A stretch of DNA of 64,000 bases from Todiramphus chloris collaris. Its lineage: Eukaryota > Chordata > Aves > Coraciiformes > Alcedinidae. Shown in pieces: positions 45,851-58,200 of this stretch (position 1 is its first letter; each line of letters starts with the position of its first letter). The stretch spans positions 15,837,260-15,901,259 of the forward strand of contig JANVCC010010406.1 in the NCBI GenBank assembly GCA_025345505.1. Direction: 5' to 3'. The notes under the pieces are model-generated. The model worked only from the letters and a program-made list of their open reading frames with translations, searched no databases and had not been told where the DNA came from. Position numbers and translations under genes: made by a program.

Positions 45851-46799
45851 CAGGTCTTCCTTTTTTTCTTATTTTTATAAATGGGGGCCATGTTTCCCCT
45901 TTTCTAGTCAGTGGGAACTTCACTGGACTGCTATGACTTCTCAAAATGACTGATAGTGTCTTAGCAGATTCATCATCCAGTTCCCTCAGGACCCACAGAT
46001 ACATCTTATCAGGTCTCATGGACTTGTGTCCCTTCAGGTTCCTTAGGTGGTCTCTCAGACCTCTTCTTCTTCCACAGCGGGTGCTTCTTCATTCTCTCAG
46101 TTCCTGTCTTTGCCTTCTGTAGCTTGGTTTGTGTGGCTGGAGCACTTGCTGATGACCACTTGCATACCCCAGCCTTCTCCATATTCCAGGTAACCAGGTC
46201 TCCCATTTTTCCTTGCCTTCCTTTTACCACTGACATACCTATAGAACCTTTTCTTGTTGCCCTTAATATCCCTGGACAGATTTGATTTTATCAGGGCTTT
46301 AGCTTTCCTAATGTGATCATGGCTGCCCAGGAAATTTCTCTGTATTCCTTCCAGGCTGCCTGCCTTGTTTCTATCCTCTGTAGGCTTCCTTTTTGTGTTT
46401 GACTTTGCCCAGGAGGTACTTGTTCATCCATGAAGGAATCATGGCATATTTGCCTGGCTTTGTCTTTGTTGGGATGCATTGATCCTGGGCTTGGAGGAGG
46501 TGATCCTTGAATATTAACCAGCATTACTGGACTCTTCCCTCCAGGATTTTATCCCATGATACTCTATCAAGCAGATCCCTGAGTAGGCCAAAATCTGCTC
46601 TCTTGAAGTCCAGGGCAGTGAACTTGCTGTGCCTCCTCTTTGTTGCCTTAAGTCTTCACCAAGTCAAGACTGTCCTTGAGCTTCACATCCCCTCCTTGTT
46701 TGTGACAAGGTACAGCATAGCTTCTCTCCTTGTTGACTCCTCTGTCACTTGGTGTAGGAGGTTTTCATCAACGCATTACAGGAACTTCCTGGATTGCTT

Positions 46800-47222
46800 A
46801 CACTGTGCTGTGCTCTGCCTGAAACAGATACCTGGGTGGCTGAAGTCCCCCCTGAGGACCAGGGCTTGAGAATATGAGGCTGCTCCTGTCAGTCTATAGA
46901 AGGCCTCATCTGCTCAGTCTTCCTGGTGGAGTGCCCTGTAACAGATCCCCACTAATGCCTGTCCCTGCCCTCCCTTTATCCCTGAACCATAAGATCTTCA
47001 GATGGCTCCCAATCCATACCCAGGCAGAGGTCCAAGCACTCCAGATGGTCATTCACATAGTGGGCGACACCCTGCCTGTTTTTCTTAAGGATCCTGTATC
47101 CTTCCATTCCAGCACTCCAGTCATAGGAGCCATCCCATCACATCTGTGTGATACCAATAAGATCATAGGCCTGCAGGAGTGCATACATCTCCGGCATCTT
47201 GTTTATTCCTGATGTTAAATGA
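46800..47222 (-). pseudogene. CR1 endonuclease (APE-type) remnant
   Basis: Reading leftwards from 47222 on the minus strand, one frame gives YDLIGITQM, a stop, WDGSYDWSAGMEGYRILKK, then VAHYVNDHLECLDLCLGMD before a further stop. Across a shift there follow a CYRALHQED block (for YRPPDQED) and finally GDFS (for GDFN) near 46840. The glutamate of the ITETW block, a metal-binding residue of the APE-type endonucleases, is replaced by Gln. The N-terminal catalytic block lies beyond the truncation point. The nuclease would have nicked target DNA; this copy is inactive. Confidence 0.85.
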
Positions 47223-48827
47223 GAGGAGTTAGGTAAGAACTATATTTTGTGGTCCCATCTCCAACATGGACTCGTTCTTAGAACTCAGAGGCTTTAGACA
47301 GATAATTCAGGACAGCTTTCCTGAGTATTTGTAGTGCATTACATCACTGATGAGCGGATGCAAATGGTGAAATAGTGATGCATTTGCGTTGCCCTAAACC
47401 TTTGATCCCTTACAAGGTTCAAACTCTGTAGTGGTATTTTCCCCATCAAAGGAATACTGTGTTTAACAAACAGCAGAAATACTGATGCCCTTTATGCTTC
47501 CATTAATCTGAGGCATTATTCTTGGAAGCAGAGTTTCAGTCTGGAGTGGGGTTAATCTGGTCTCAGGACTCCATGGAATGTTTTGTGATATGATGGCTCC
47601 TCAGAGTGTTTCAACCACTGACCAAGTAGCACTTTAAGGACAATGGTGAGTCTCAGGAACTGAGCAGAAATAAGGACTTAATTTGTGTACTTTCTATAAT
47701 TCTCTCAGTGAAAGAAATCCTAAGAATGTAAGTGAGCACTTGTGGACTCAGAAGTTGATGATATTTCATCAGAAAAAAAAAAAATCATAATAAATAATCA
47801 AATGAATGCAATAAAGTCAATAACTATATGACTTATTATAATAAATGAGACTTCAGAAGAAATAAAATATGTTACAACAATCACATACTAGTTAATAGAA
47901 GAGATTTATGTAAGTCATAGGTAGTTTATAAACATAATAATTACAGAAAAAACCACTAATCTCACTTAAGCAACCTGTAGCGTGATTATCAGTTCACATG
48001 GATTAGTGATATCTGCTTCTCATACAGTAAAGGAAACCTCATATGAAAACACAAATTATATCCAGTGTAAAGAAAAAGACATGGATATTACTATTTTTTC
48101 ACGGTTTTTAATAGAAGAATTTTCCTCTCTTTTAACAAAATATTAGAAAATCAGCTTTGGTTGGTATCTGCAAAGGTATCATCGTACTCACATCTACCTG
48201 GATCTACTTAATTTTATTTTAAAAATATTGCTTTTTTTTTTATTTTACACTGAATAGCAAACACTTTATACTATTTTTATTTAGTTTCCTAAAGCTGTGT
48301 TGTTGAAGCTATTTTTTCAGGGAACCTTCCTATTGACTATATTCCTCTAGACACTGTCCATAACAGAATTATCAGTAGTACTTTTGTCAAAACAAGGAGG
48401 TGGAGGACACAGGAAGGAAATTAGTTTACTAAGTACTGTAACTAGAAAATAAGCAGCTGTAACCTTGTCTAGTTAGCTTCTGTTTTCAGCTGTGTTTTCT
48501 GGTTATTTAGGGCAACTCAGAGAGATAGATTAAATTTAACATTTGTTGCAACAAAGTGGAAATCTGTGTCCCTAGTGCAGGGAATTGTCCTTATACTGTA
48601 AACATAAAATCAAATATGTATAGGAAAACCTATATTTTCACTAGAATATTTCAATACGTTTTCCACTACCAACTATTTAGTGTCAAAACTTATAGCTATG
48701 ACTTTTAAGCAGATTGATAATGTCAGGAATATGATATAAGTAAGCATGAGTTTCGTAATTCTGCCTGTTTTTTACCTGTTCTGTACAAAATGAGGGAAAA
48801 AAAAAAAAGCTGCTTAGGTTCAGATTT

Positions 48828-48856
48828 TATTTGCATTTTCTTAATATTGCCCAACA
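48828..48856 (+). repeat. 29-bp donor segment of a templated insertion
   Basis: These 29 bases recur exactly at 50309-50337 in the same orientation. The segment starts TATTTGCATTTTC, contains the octamer motif ATTTGCAT (48829-48836), and ends GCCCAACA. The flanking bases differ from those at the second site, so the identity is limited to the 29 bases. Confidence 0.9.
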
Positions 48857-50287
48857 TCATCAAACTTTTTTCACCTTGATTAAAATAAGTGCAAGATCTC
48901 TTCAAACATAGAGTCAATGGCAATAATAGGAATATTTGTTTTCATTTCACTTTGCTATATATAAACAAAGTTATACATTTTGTATGTGTATATATATGTA
49001 TCAGTTAAAATGATACTCATATTTCAAACTGTATTGATTTTTTCTAACCTTTTTATAACTCTCAAATGATGTACTTCTATGAAACTCTTGTACAGTAAAA
49101 ATGATAATAAACCAGAAAATATTTATTAAAAATATTTATCTTTTTTTTTTTTTTTTCATTTCTTTTACATTCTTACTCATAACTGGAAAGTTATTTTTTA
49201 ATCATATTCTTAAGACACTATGCAATGTAACTATTATGGTGAATGTCAAGCGGGAAATCTCTTAATCTAATTGTGTCTCTCAACTGTTTAACTTTTTTAG
49301 TCACAGGACAACAGTCTTGTGTCTAGCACTGAATATTTTGACTGGAAAATGTTTTCCTGCTTTAAAAAGATATCTCTGTTTCACGTGAACCTCTATTTTT
49401 CATAAATGTCTTGACATTCATCCTGCAGTGGGATACCATCATCCAGTGACAATTCTCAATTCCTTTTGACACTATCTCCTAAGTAAAATAATGATTAGAA
49501 GGATAAAAGAGTAGCAGATTACAAAAGTGCTCTCCTGTATTATATAAATGAATAAATACAAAAGGTGGAATTTTCTGTGTTATCTTTTGTTATGAAGATA
49601 TTAGACAAAACCAAAACTAGATAAAAAGCAATTAAAAAAAATAAATATCACAAGATAAATCTTGTAATATGGTTATGGGAAAAAAAAAAAAAAAAAAAGG
49701 TCAAACATCTGTAAGTGAATAAAAAAAAAATCAATTAACTTTAACCAGACATTGTTTTGCTGAGCTCACCTACTATAAAGTCTTGTGAATTTTTAAAATA
49801 ATATGCTTTTAGAATTATAAGTCATTACAAATATTCAGTATAATTCAATGGTATTAAGCTAATTTTCTGCATGTCAAGCACTGTATTGGTTTGCTCTTTT
49901 GTTTTATCAATATCAATAATGCTTTCTGTCATTTAGCTAAAGGAGTGCTCTTCTAAATTGTTTTAGAAGTGCACAAAAGACTGGGTTTATTTCCTCTCAG
50001 TGTTTTTTACTTCTTGTATATATCTATTAAATAAAGGAATGTAGCAGACATGAAATCTCAAAAGCTAATGTTTTATCACTATACACTTAGATGGTTGAAC
50101 CTAAAAGCTGAAGTTTTCTATCCTCTCTCAGTCATAAAAAAGATCCTAATGATGAAAAATATCAACAGTAACACAAAATCAACCAAGCAGACAAACGTAA
50201 ATACAACCTGAGAAAAAATAGTGCAAAATTTGCATGCTCCAAGGCTGAATGAGGTAGCTATGCCATAGGAGTTGCATGAAACCAACT

Positions 50288-50358
50288 GATCCCACTAGAG
50301 GTAAGGCCTATTTGCATTTTCTTAATATTGCCCAACAGATCCCACTGGAGTTAAGGCC
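50288..50358 (+). repeat. Templated insertion between two copies of a 21-bp flank
   Basis: GATCCCACTAGAGGTAAGGC(C) at 50288-50308 and GATCCCACTGGAGTTAAGGC(C) at 50338-50358 are direct copies (19 of 21 identical). Between them, filling the space exactly, lies the 29-bp segment that also stands at 48828-48856. The arrangement fits a staggered break whose overhangs were filled in and duplicated while the gap was closed with a patch copied from 1.48 kb away. The two flank differences suggest the event is not very recent, although the insert itself still matches its source perfectly. Confidence 0.85.
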
Positions 50359-51638
50359 TTAAAAGGACTGCCAGAAAAGTACTCCCTGCTACATAGCTGT
50401 CAATCATAATGAAAATTATTGCTAATTTGTCAAGTGGCCTAGGTTTCCTTTTCTTCATATCAACTCAGTAAACTTTAACAAATTATTTAAAGTCTTTAGA
50501 GCTCAGGTGGCTCTTAGTGTTCCAGCCAAACAACTCTAATTAATTAAAGGTTCTGTATTCTTGGACAGGTTGTCTATGCTAAACAAGTACAAATTCTTGG
50601 TATGGTTGTGTTTTTGCTAATATTTCTTGACTTCTCATAAGGTATTCTGTAGATTTTAGCTGACAAAGGACTTTAAAGTGTGTCTTGAAATTCTGGCATA
50701 TTTTCTTTTTTTGTTCTTCTTGACACAAGAACTTTCTCTTGCTTTATGCTGTAGTAAAAAGTCAAGAGTTCAAATGGAAAAAGAGATCTGTATATAAAAA
50801 CATATGAAGGCACTCATATTTCTATCTAGAAGGCATTTTTTTATTCATTTGAAGCTAAGGAGTATCAAGAGTCACACAGAGAGAAGAGAGCTTCTTCCGG
50901 AGTTGCTTTCTCTACAACTGAACTTTACGTATGTGGGTGACAGAGAAATGTCCTGTAGTTTAAGGAGGTTCCTGGGGACAGAGTTACCACCTCAACAAGG
51001 AGGCAAGACTGTTGCTGCTGCTCATTCACCATGCTCTTAGAGCATGCTTTCAATATTACTTTCCAGTATCAAGCATGCCAGCCTACCACCCCTTACAACT
51101 ACTAAGTGAATATTGATTCATTGGTTGAGAACCTCTAGGATTAGGTTTTTGATCATTTTTGCTCCTACTTTCAAAGCTAACAAATGGATTACAAGCTCAA
51201 ATTTTTATTTGGGTTTCCACTGTTTAATGCTATTTTCACAAACTCTAACCAAATCAATCTTATATTTACAGCAAATGCCTACTTTTTAGTTAGAAATGCA
51301 TATCTAAAATAATCTGCACCAGAATCAAACAACAATAAGGATGACATTGGAAAAATGTATTTTCCAACTTACAGAATAACGCTGTGAAAATTTACATGCA
51401 TAAGTATATATGTGTATATATATATGTACAAATACATAGTATGCTATTTTCATGTTAATCTTCAACAAATAAAGTAACACTTTCTTACTGTACTTAGCTA
51501 TGTACATATGTAATCTCTATTCAATTCTCTGCTTTGAAATTGAAAAATCTGAATCATCTAAAATCTTAACAATAGTAATTGTGGGACTGTAAAGACTGAA
51601 TAATGCCTAGACTTGTCCGTAACTTCTTACCTATGTTT

Positions 51639-52480
51639 GATTCATAGAACAGTAGGGGCTGGAGGGGATCTTTGGAGATAATCTAGTCCAATCCCGCTGC
51701 CAAAGCAGGTTCACCTAGAATAGGTTACACAAGAATGAATCCAGATCTATTTTGAAAGTCTTCAGAGAAGGAGATTCCATAAACTCTCTGGGCAGCCTGT
51801 TCCAGTGCTGCATCACACCCACAGTAAAGAAATTTCTCCTTATGTTTAAATGGATCTCTGTTCCAGTTTGTGTCTATTGCTCATTGTCATATCGCTGAGC
51901 ACTATTATAAAAAGTCTTGCCTCATCCTCTCCACACCCACCCTTCAGATATTTATGAACTTTGAAAAGGTACTATCAATCTTTTCTCCAGTCAAAACAGT
52001 CACAGGTCTCTCAGACTTCCCTTATACAAGAGATGGTCCAATCACTTAATCATATTTGTAGACCTTTGTTGTACTCTACCCAATAGTTCCCTGTCTCTCT
52101 CGAACTGGGGAGCCAAGATCTGCACATAGTACTCCAGCTATGGCATCACTAGGACAGAGTAGGGGGGGGTAGACTTCCCTTAACCTGATGGTCATGCTTC
52201 TTAGTGCACCCTAGGATACCATAGGACTTCTTGGTTACAACAGTACATTACTCTCTCGTGGCTAACTTGTTGTCCACTAGGATTCCCAGGTCCTTTTTTG
52301 TGGAGCTGCTTTCAGCAGGTCATCCCCTAACATCTACTGGTGCATGGTGTTATTCCTCCTCAGGTGTAGGACACTACCCTTGCCTTTGTTGAACTTCATT
52401 ACTTTCACCTCCACCCAACTCTCCAATCTGTCCAGGTCTCGCTCAATGGCAGCACAGACTTCTGGTGTGCTCAACATAGA
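51639..52480 (-). mobile_element. CR1 LINE, antisense, 5'-truncated
   Basis: The plus strand opens with GATTCATAGAAC and passes through 'AGGGGATCTTTGGAGATAAT', 'CTGGGCAGCCTGTTCCAGTG', 'CAAAAAGTC'-type and 'CTCTCTCGAACTGGGGAGCC' blocks to 'AATGGCAGCACAGACTTCTG' near 52460. These are the complement of the tail, 3' UTR and C-terminal RT region, in the group of the copies at 15.0 and 40.5 kb. On the minus strand the blocks WLGAQFE-like and LEYYVQI-like can be followed only through frameshifts. The 5' limit lies near 52480 in the part that would encode the AAIQxDLDRLESW block. Confidence 0.92.
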
Positions 52481-55170
52481 CTCATATATGGATCTTCAAC
52501 AACAAAAAACCTCTGTGATTTTACCACAAAGCTCTATGGATAACATTTATACCTTTATATTTAAACTGTGAAAACACACTGAAAATTATTAAATGGTTTG
52601 AACTCATGCAAATATCTCTGAAACAAACAAATTTTACTTCTTAGAATTTTATTCTACACAAGATAAGAAATACGTACTATGGATAGTAGTTGATTTTATT
52701 AAACTAGTGGAATAATAGCTATTTTTTATAATCTGAATATTAAAATATATTCTGAAATATTGGGAAACCCCACAGTGTATTCCAGGCATTTTAAATTGTA
52801 GAATAATGTATAAGTAGAAAACAAAAATGTTCACTAGATAAGAAGTCATAAGGGAAAATATATGTAACTGAGCCTAAGACTATATGTTCTTATGTTTGTA
52901 CTGAAGAAAAAATGAAGAACATATTAATATTACTAATGAGTTGAACATCTTTTTCTTTCTCATAATTTATTAACTCTAGACTAATGATTCTATGCATATC
53001 TTACAATATTGTTAATGAATATTGCTTCAATTGCTTAGTTATCACATCTACAGCTTTGGTACCTTATTATGAGTAAGTATTGACCTCTGTAGGATTTTAG
53101 TATTACATTAAGAGGGAGAGGTGACTTCCATCACATGAAACCCCATTTACTTAATATTTGTATCTCTATAAGCTTGTATTTGATTAAGATGAAAATATTT
53201 ACAAGGTGTAAAGCAAAATTTAAAAAGACATCATCATAGTATATGATGGTTTTAGTTATGCCCCTGAAATGAATATGTTATTACTTAGACATTCTCAAAA
53301 GAACTAACTGGTTTCTGGGCAAAAAAAAGTTGTGTGTGTGTTTTTTCTTTATCTAATCAGTGTTCCAGCAAGGATATGTTGCACAGTCTGTGGAGCAGTA
53401 GGAAAGGGGACATACTGACAAGGACTTGTGCACGAATTCACATTCAGAGTTTCTTACTAAACCAGTATCTATTGAGGTTGGAGTACCAATCAATGCCATT
53501 ATGCTTTTAGTTCATTAATTGCATTCTAGTACAGCAGACTCATGTTAAAAAACAGAATTAGCCCAAAAAACACACAATCAAACTTGACTGTGTTTAGGTT
53601 CACACTTGCACCTTTTCTAACATATATGCTGTGTGGATTTGACATAGGCGATGTAGATCAGAATGTGAAAACGAAAATCTGGCCAGCTTTCGTTATGCTT
53701 GCATTTGTTTTGCATTTTCCTGAAATTACGAGTTACTTTTTAATTAACCCTACAGATACGATATAATAGCAGATATAATTTCAAATGCTGAATTATGCCT
53801 TCTAGTTTCTAAGTTAACAGATATTGACCTTACAGGGGCAAAATTTCCCTCAGTGATATATAACCTAATCAGCATTACACCTTTCACTTGCATCAAAAGA
53901 GCACTATCTAATTAGAGAATATGGTTTTTAAAAATGAAGGTTGAAGGTTAAGATTTCATTTAGGACACATTAACTTAAATATGCCTTTAGCCTATTCCTA
54001 TTAGCAAGGCTTTTCATATTCTTAAAAAAACATGTGGAAAGGACACGCCTAAAACTAAAATGAAATTGATTCAATAGTATGCCTGAATTCATATTCAATT
54101 TTTGTAGAAGTGGTCCTTGATGATTTGAAGGTTCAGTCTACATGTCCCTTTGAATGTGAGCAGTAAGATTCACAGAACTTCTCTATGAACAGTAATATGA
54201 GTTTTGAAATAAACGTATTCATAAAAGATAAATATTTCAGTCTTGACTTTGTATAGAAGAGGGCATACAGGACTAATGTGTTTGTATATTTGCTCCAACA
54301 CCTGATACCCTGCACCTGTATTTATCGGAATCACTGTGGTAGTATGCCTTTCTCTCTTACTCATTATCACTGCACTCTTTCACAAAAGGAGTTTCAGATA
54401 TTGATACAGCTACTGCTTGATTGGATTTTTTTCTTATTTTTACTTTGTCTGAGGACAAAGATGCTGCAAGGAAATCCTTCGACCCACAACCAGCCGGAAC
54501 TCTTCTCTTCAAAATCTCCATGATGTCAAGAAACAAGTAGAACAAGTACTTGTAAACTCATCATCTGGATTAGGACATCAGAGAAAAGGAGTTAAAGAGT
54601 CAATGCAATTTGTTCAGGAAACAAGCATCTGCATTCTGTAGAGTGGAAAGCTGAAATGTTTGACTACTAGCTTTCAACCAGAAGATGGAAGTGGAAATAG
54701 GAATTTTATTCTGTATGAAACCCACTTAAACTAATCACCAATACTTTCTTTTCTGTGATAGCAAATGCATTTAAGTTTTAGTGAAGCCACTTCTAATAAT
54801 AGTTGAATATAGCAATTAAAAAAATCCTTAAAATAACAATCAAAACCACAACACCCTGTAAAAGTTAAACTGTTTTCATAAATTGAAGCAAGTTTATGTT
54901 AAACGTGCCTATAAAAAACTTGAAAAAATTAAGTCCACTATGTTCCTTTACTAATAAATTCTTTTAAATTCTTCAGACAATTTGCTTTCTTTGAAACAGA
55001 ACAGCTTTAAAAAGAAAAATAATTTCAGCTTTTTTAATGGCCCTTTTTCTACATACAGTACTCAGAAAATTATAGAAAAATGTAAACAATATTTTCTAAC
55101 TTCATCTTAGTTCCTTCTGTCTCAAAGCAAGTGGGTAAATCATAGTAGAAACATAGTATTATGTAAATGA

Positions 55171-55257
55171 AAAAAACCCACAACAAAACAAGCAAAACAA
55201 AAAAAAAAAACACCCCCAAAACAACAAACAAATAAATAAAAACCCACAAAACCAAAA
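55171..55257 (-). repeat. A/C-rich low-complexity tract (nearly G-free)
   Basis: Eighty-seven bases with one G (55192) and two T. Units of ACAAAAC, CCCACAA and CCCCC drift without a fixed period. On the minus strand it is the same G/T-rich type as 5405-5574. Confidence 0.88.
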
Positions 55258-58200
55258 GAATGAGAAGGAAAAAAAAAAAAAAAGATTGACATAGTTTCAT
55301 TTCTTTTCCTCAACAAAATGAAGCTATTTTGAGGTTTAGAATACCAGTTAAAAATGGATGTAATGCAGAAAAGTATTCATGGCAGCAACAGAAGCAAGCC
55401 TTCTTCATTTTGGTAAAAACTGTAGAAAACTAAAGAAAAGCTTTTTTACATTTTTTTATGAAGTTCTTCTCTATCATTTTTGCTTTCCTTTACTCTAGCT
55501 GTCAGGACAGCTTGAATGTCAGGACAATGATTCAATCTTTTTATGAATGGCTTTTGTTTCAAGCAGTTGAGTTATTACTATGACTAAAAGAATATGACTA
55601 TTTTTCTCATAAATTCATAGCAAACTCTGTTTTAGAATCATTAAACAACTATGATCCATTTACCACTAAAATTTAATTTATATTTAGGAAGAACAGGAGG
55701 TCATCTTAACTGAGATGAATATACATCTGAAACAGATTCATACAAGCACAATTCTTGACACTATTCTTGTTTGCTTGAGAACTCTGAGACAAGAAGGCTC
55801 CCAGCAAGTGTTTAGAAATTTATTCCATGCCATAAATGTAACATATCTACAGAACAGTAACATTTATGAATACAAGAGAAATATGGTCCTGTTTGGTTTG
55901 AAACTGGGGTATCTTTTAAAATTAATATTGTGATTCTTTCACTTACATAGCTAACATTGACTTCTCTGAGGATAATTTTCAAAAGGTAACTCATATATAT
56001 ATCTGGAAGCTGGTATGCCTCATTGGATAAAAGAAACTGAACTTTCGGCACTTATTATTTAAATGATCTGTCATCTTGGAACTTCTGAGGTGAATAAATA
56101 GGCCTATGTGGCATAATGTGCAGGATATTTCAGGTAACTGAATAAGTCATCAGTGTGTTTGCATTTATGTATTTGATGTTTGCACATTAATCACACTATG
56201 TTTATAAAATACTTTCAGAAATAATTGCATAAAATTGGCATTGCAAAGTTCCAGGCAGTTTTCATTGACAACATTCTAGATCAAGTTTGTCCAGAAGTGC
56301 AAACCTGAATTTTCAATGGGACTACTACCACTATCACAAGTCTGCAGATAGAATTCAGTCTTAAACTTATCATGTTCATTGCATTCACCTGAGTTGCATA
56401 AATGTAAATGAAATAGAATCAGGTATGGAAGAAATAAAAAAAAAAAAAAAAAGAAAACACTACAAAAAAATGACTATGAATACTGGCAGAAAACAGACAG
56501 GCATACATGATGAAGACAGGCCTCTTTAGAGAAGAACCAGAACTGAATGTCAAAACCAAAACCCTTTATCAATTACATTACTTCTCCTTCAGAAAAGGAA
56601 CCGGTGTACAGGTCTCGCACAAACACAAATGGGTATTTGCTATATACCTCTAAAAATACAGATATATTCCAGGTTTCAGTCATGGCATTTTCACATGGAA
56701 GAAAATCAATCCTATGAAGCAATTCTGTGTCAGCATTGTCAGAACACCATCAACTAACGTGTTTTCCTGAGTTTCATATTTAAGGGATGTATTTATCTCT
56801 GATGAGATTTGTCTGATATTCTTTGTCCATGAAACTACCTTGCTCAAGATGAAACACACCTGGCTTCACCTAACACATCCAAATACTCTTGAAAAAGCTT
56901 TCAGAATGTTCTGCACTAGAAAATGTTGAGATATGCTCACAGTTCTCTTGAATCTTCTATGATTAAAAAAAAAAACTTATTACAGACGGAAAGAGTTGAC
57001 ACTTAATGAGTAATACTCAATGGTAGAAAAAAGAAAATGTGCACCTCTCACCCCTCCCATTCCAATCCCTTCCAAAACCAAACAAAAACCCCTGAAACCC
57101 AAAACAGCATTTCTTCCTCCAGATTTTGTCTATAACCAACTTTCTGATTTTGAATATTGTCAACTAAATACAGGAATAAGAGATCCAAAATAGTTTTGGT
57201 TTTGTTTTTTTTTTTTTTTTTATATAAGAATTTTCACTAGACTACTTTGTATTATTTAAAAATTATTTCTAGAAAGTGAATAAAAGGCCCAATTAGTGTT
57301 ATACACACAAATAGTGATAATACAGTGCCAGGATGAGGAAACCATTATGTTCTATAGGTCTTCATTAAGCTTAAATTGGTTTAATTTCTTTAAAGTTGTA
57401 GGATAGAACTTTGGGCTCAGGATTTTTAGAATTGCTAGCATACAGATTTACTGAACTATTCTTCTTGTTAACATTGTATAAATAAAAGTTAAGTTCTTCA
57501 ATGGATTATTTAATTTTTATACTACCGTATTAATGTATCTTTAGCAAAATTATCATGAATGAGACATCAAAAATCACTGCATTGCCTGCATGGACTATCA
57601 GTGGAGGATGATCCTCATACTGATCTAGAAGAATGTGCTCAACTCTTTCAGCTAACTAGATATACTTAAGAGGGGATTGAGATAGAAATGTCTTAAGCAT
57701 GAAAAAAACCTGCTCAGTGGATCATTTATCAACAATGCATTCACCTAAGCAATGAAGTATTTCACTGAATATTGGGTTAATATTAAGCATGTGTCATTTT
57801 AGAACACCCCTATTTGGTAAAAGTAGACTAATCTTTAAATAATAGTGTTTAATGTCTTGGAGAAAAGGGCAAATAGAATATATGTGTCTCAATCACTACA
57901 CTTGATCTATAAGAAAGGGACTTATATTCAGACTAGACAGGAAAAAAGAAAACTTTGTCAGACACTACAAATAACCACTGTGTATGTAAAAAATTATTTT
58001 TCAGGACTTTAAAAATATTCCTGAAAGATTTCACCAAATAATAAATAATGTCCAGAAATGCACATGATCTGTCTTTCATATTACAAGCCTTTAATCCAAA
58101 TAAGAGTTAGAGAGAGTAAGGTGAGAAACTTGTACAAAAGTCAAAATGAATCTCTTATAAATTTAATTTCTTGTGACCTGTTTTGATTTTCTTCAGGTTA

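Larger units (their letters stand above)
44541..47225 (-). mobile_element. CR1 LINE, 2.7-kb antisense copy with RT and endonuclease
   Basis: This is the longest CR1 in the window. The plus strand opens with the complement of the terminal repeat (GATTCATAGAATAG), followed by 'GGTTGGAAGGGACCTTAAAG', the 3' UTR, the RT region and, from about 46800, the endonuclease region, up to about 47225 where similarity ends. ORF1 is missing, so it is truncated within the N-terminal part of the endonuclease. It is the only copy here with RT and endonuclease together. Several frameshifts and stops are present. The long plus-strand frame at 44865-45539 is only its antisense shadow. Confidence 0.94.
47226..51638. 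other. AT-rich unique sequence with a templated-insertion site
   Basis: About 4.4 kb of AT-rich DNA. A runs stand at 48796-48808 and 49680-49698, a T run at 49141-49156, and TA/TG microsatellite sequence at 51403-51426. The duplicated segment at 48828 and 50288-50358 is listed separately. No exon or named interspersed repeat was recognised; frames stay below 80 codons. Confidence 0.6.

Noticed and set aside
53542-53766. 74-codon plus-strand frame with hydrophobic segments
   Set aside because: Resembles a membrane peptide only by AT-driven Leu/Phe/Ile content; no acceptor or donor of quality and no recognised family.
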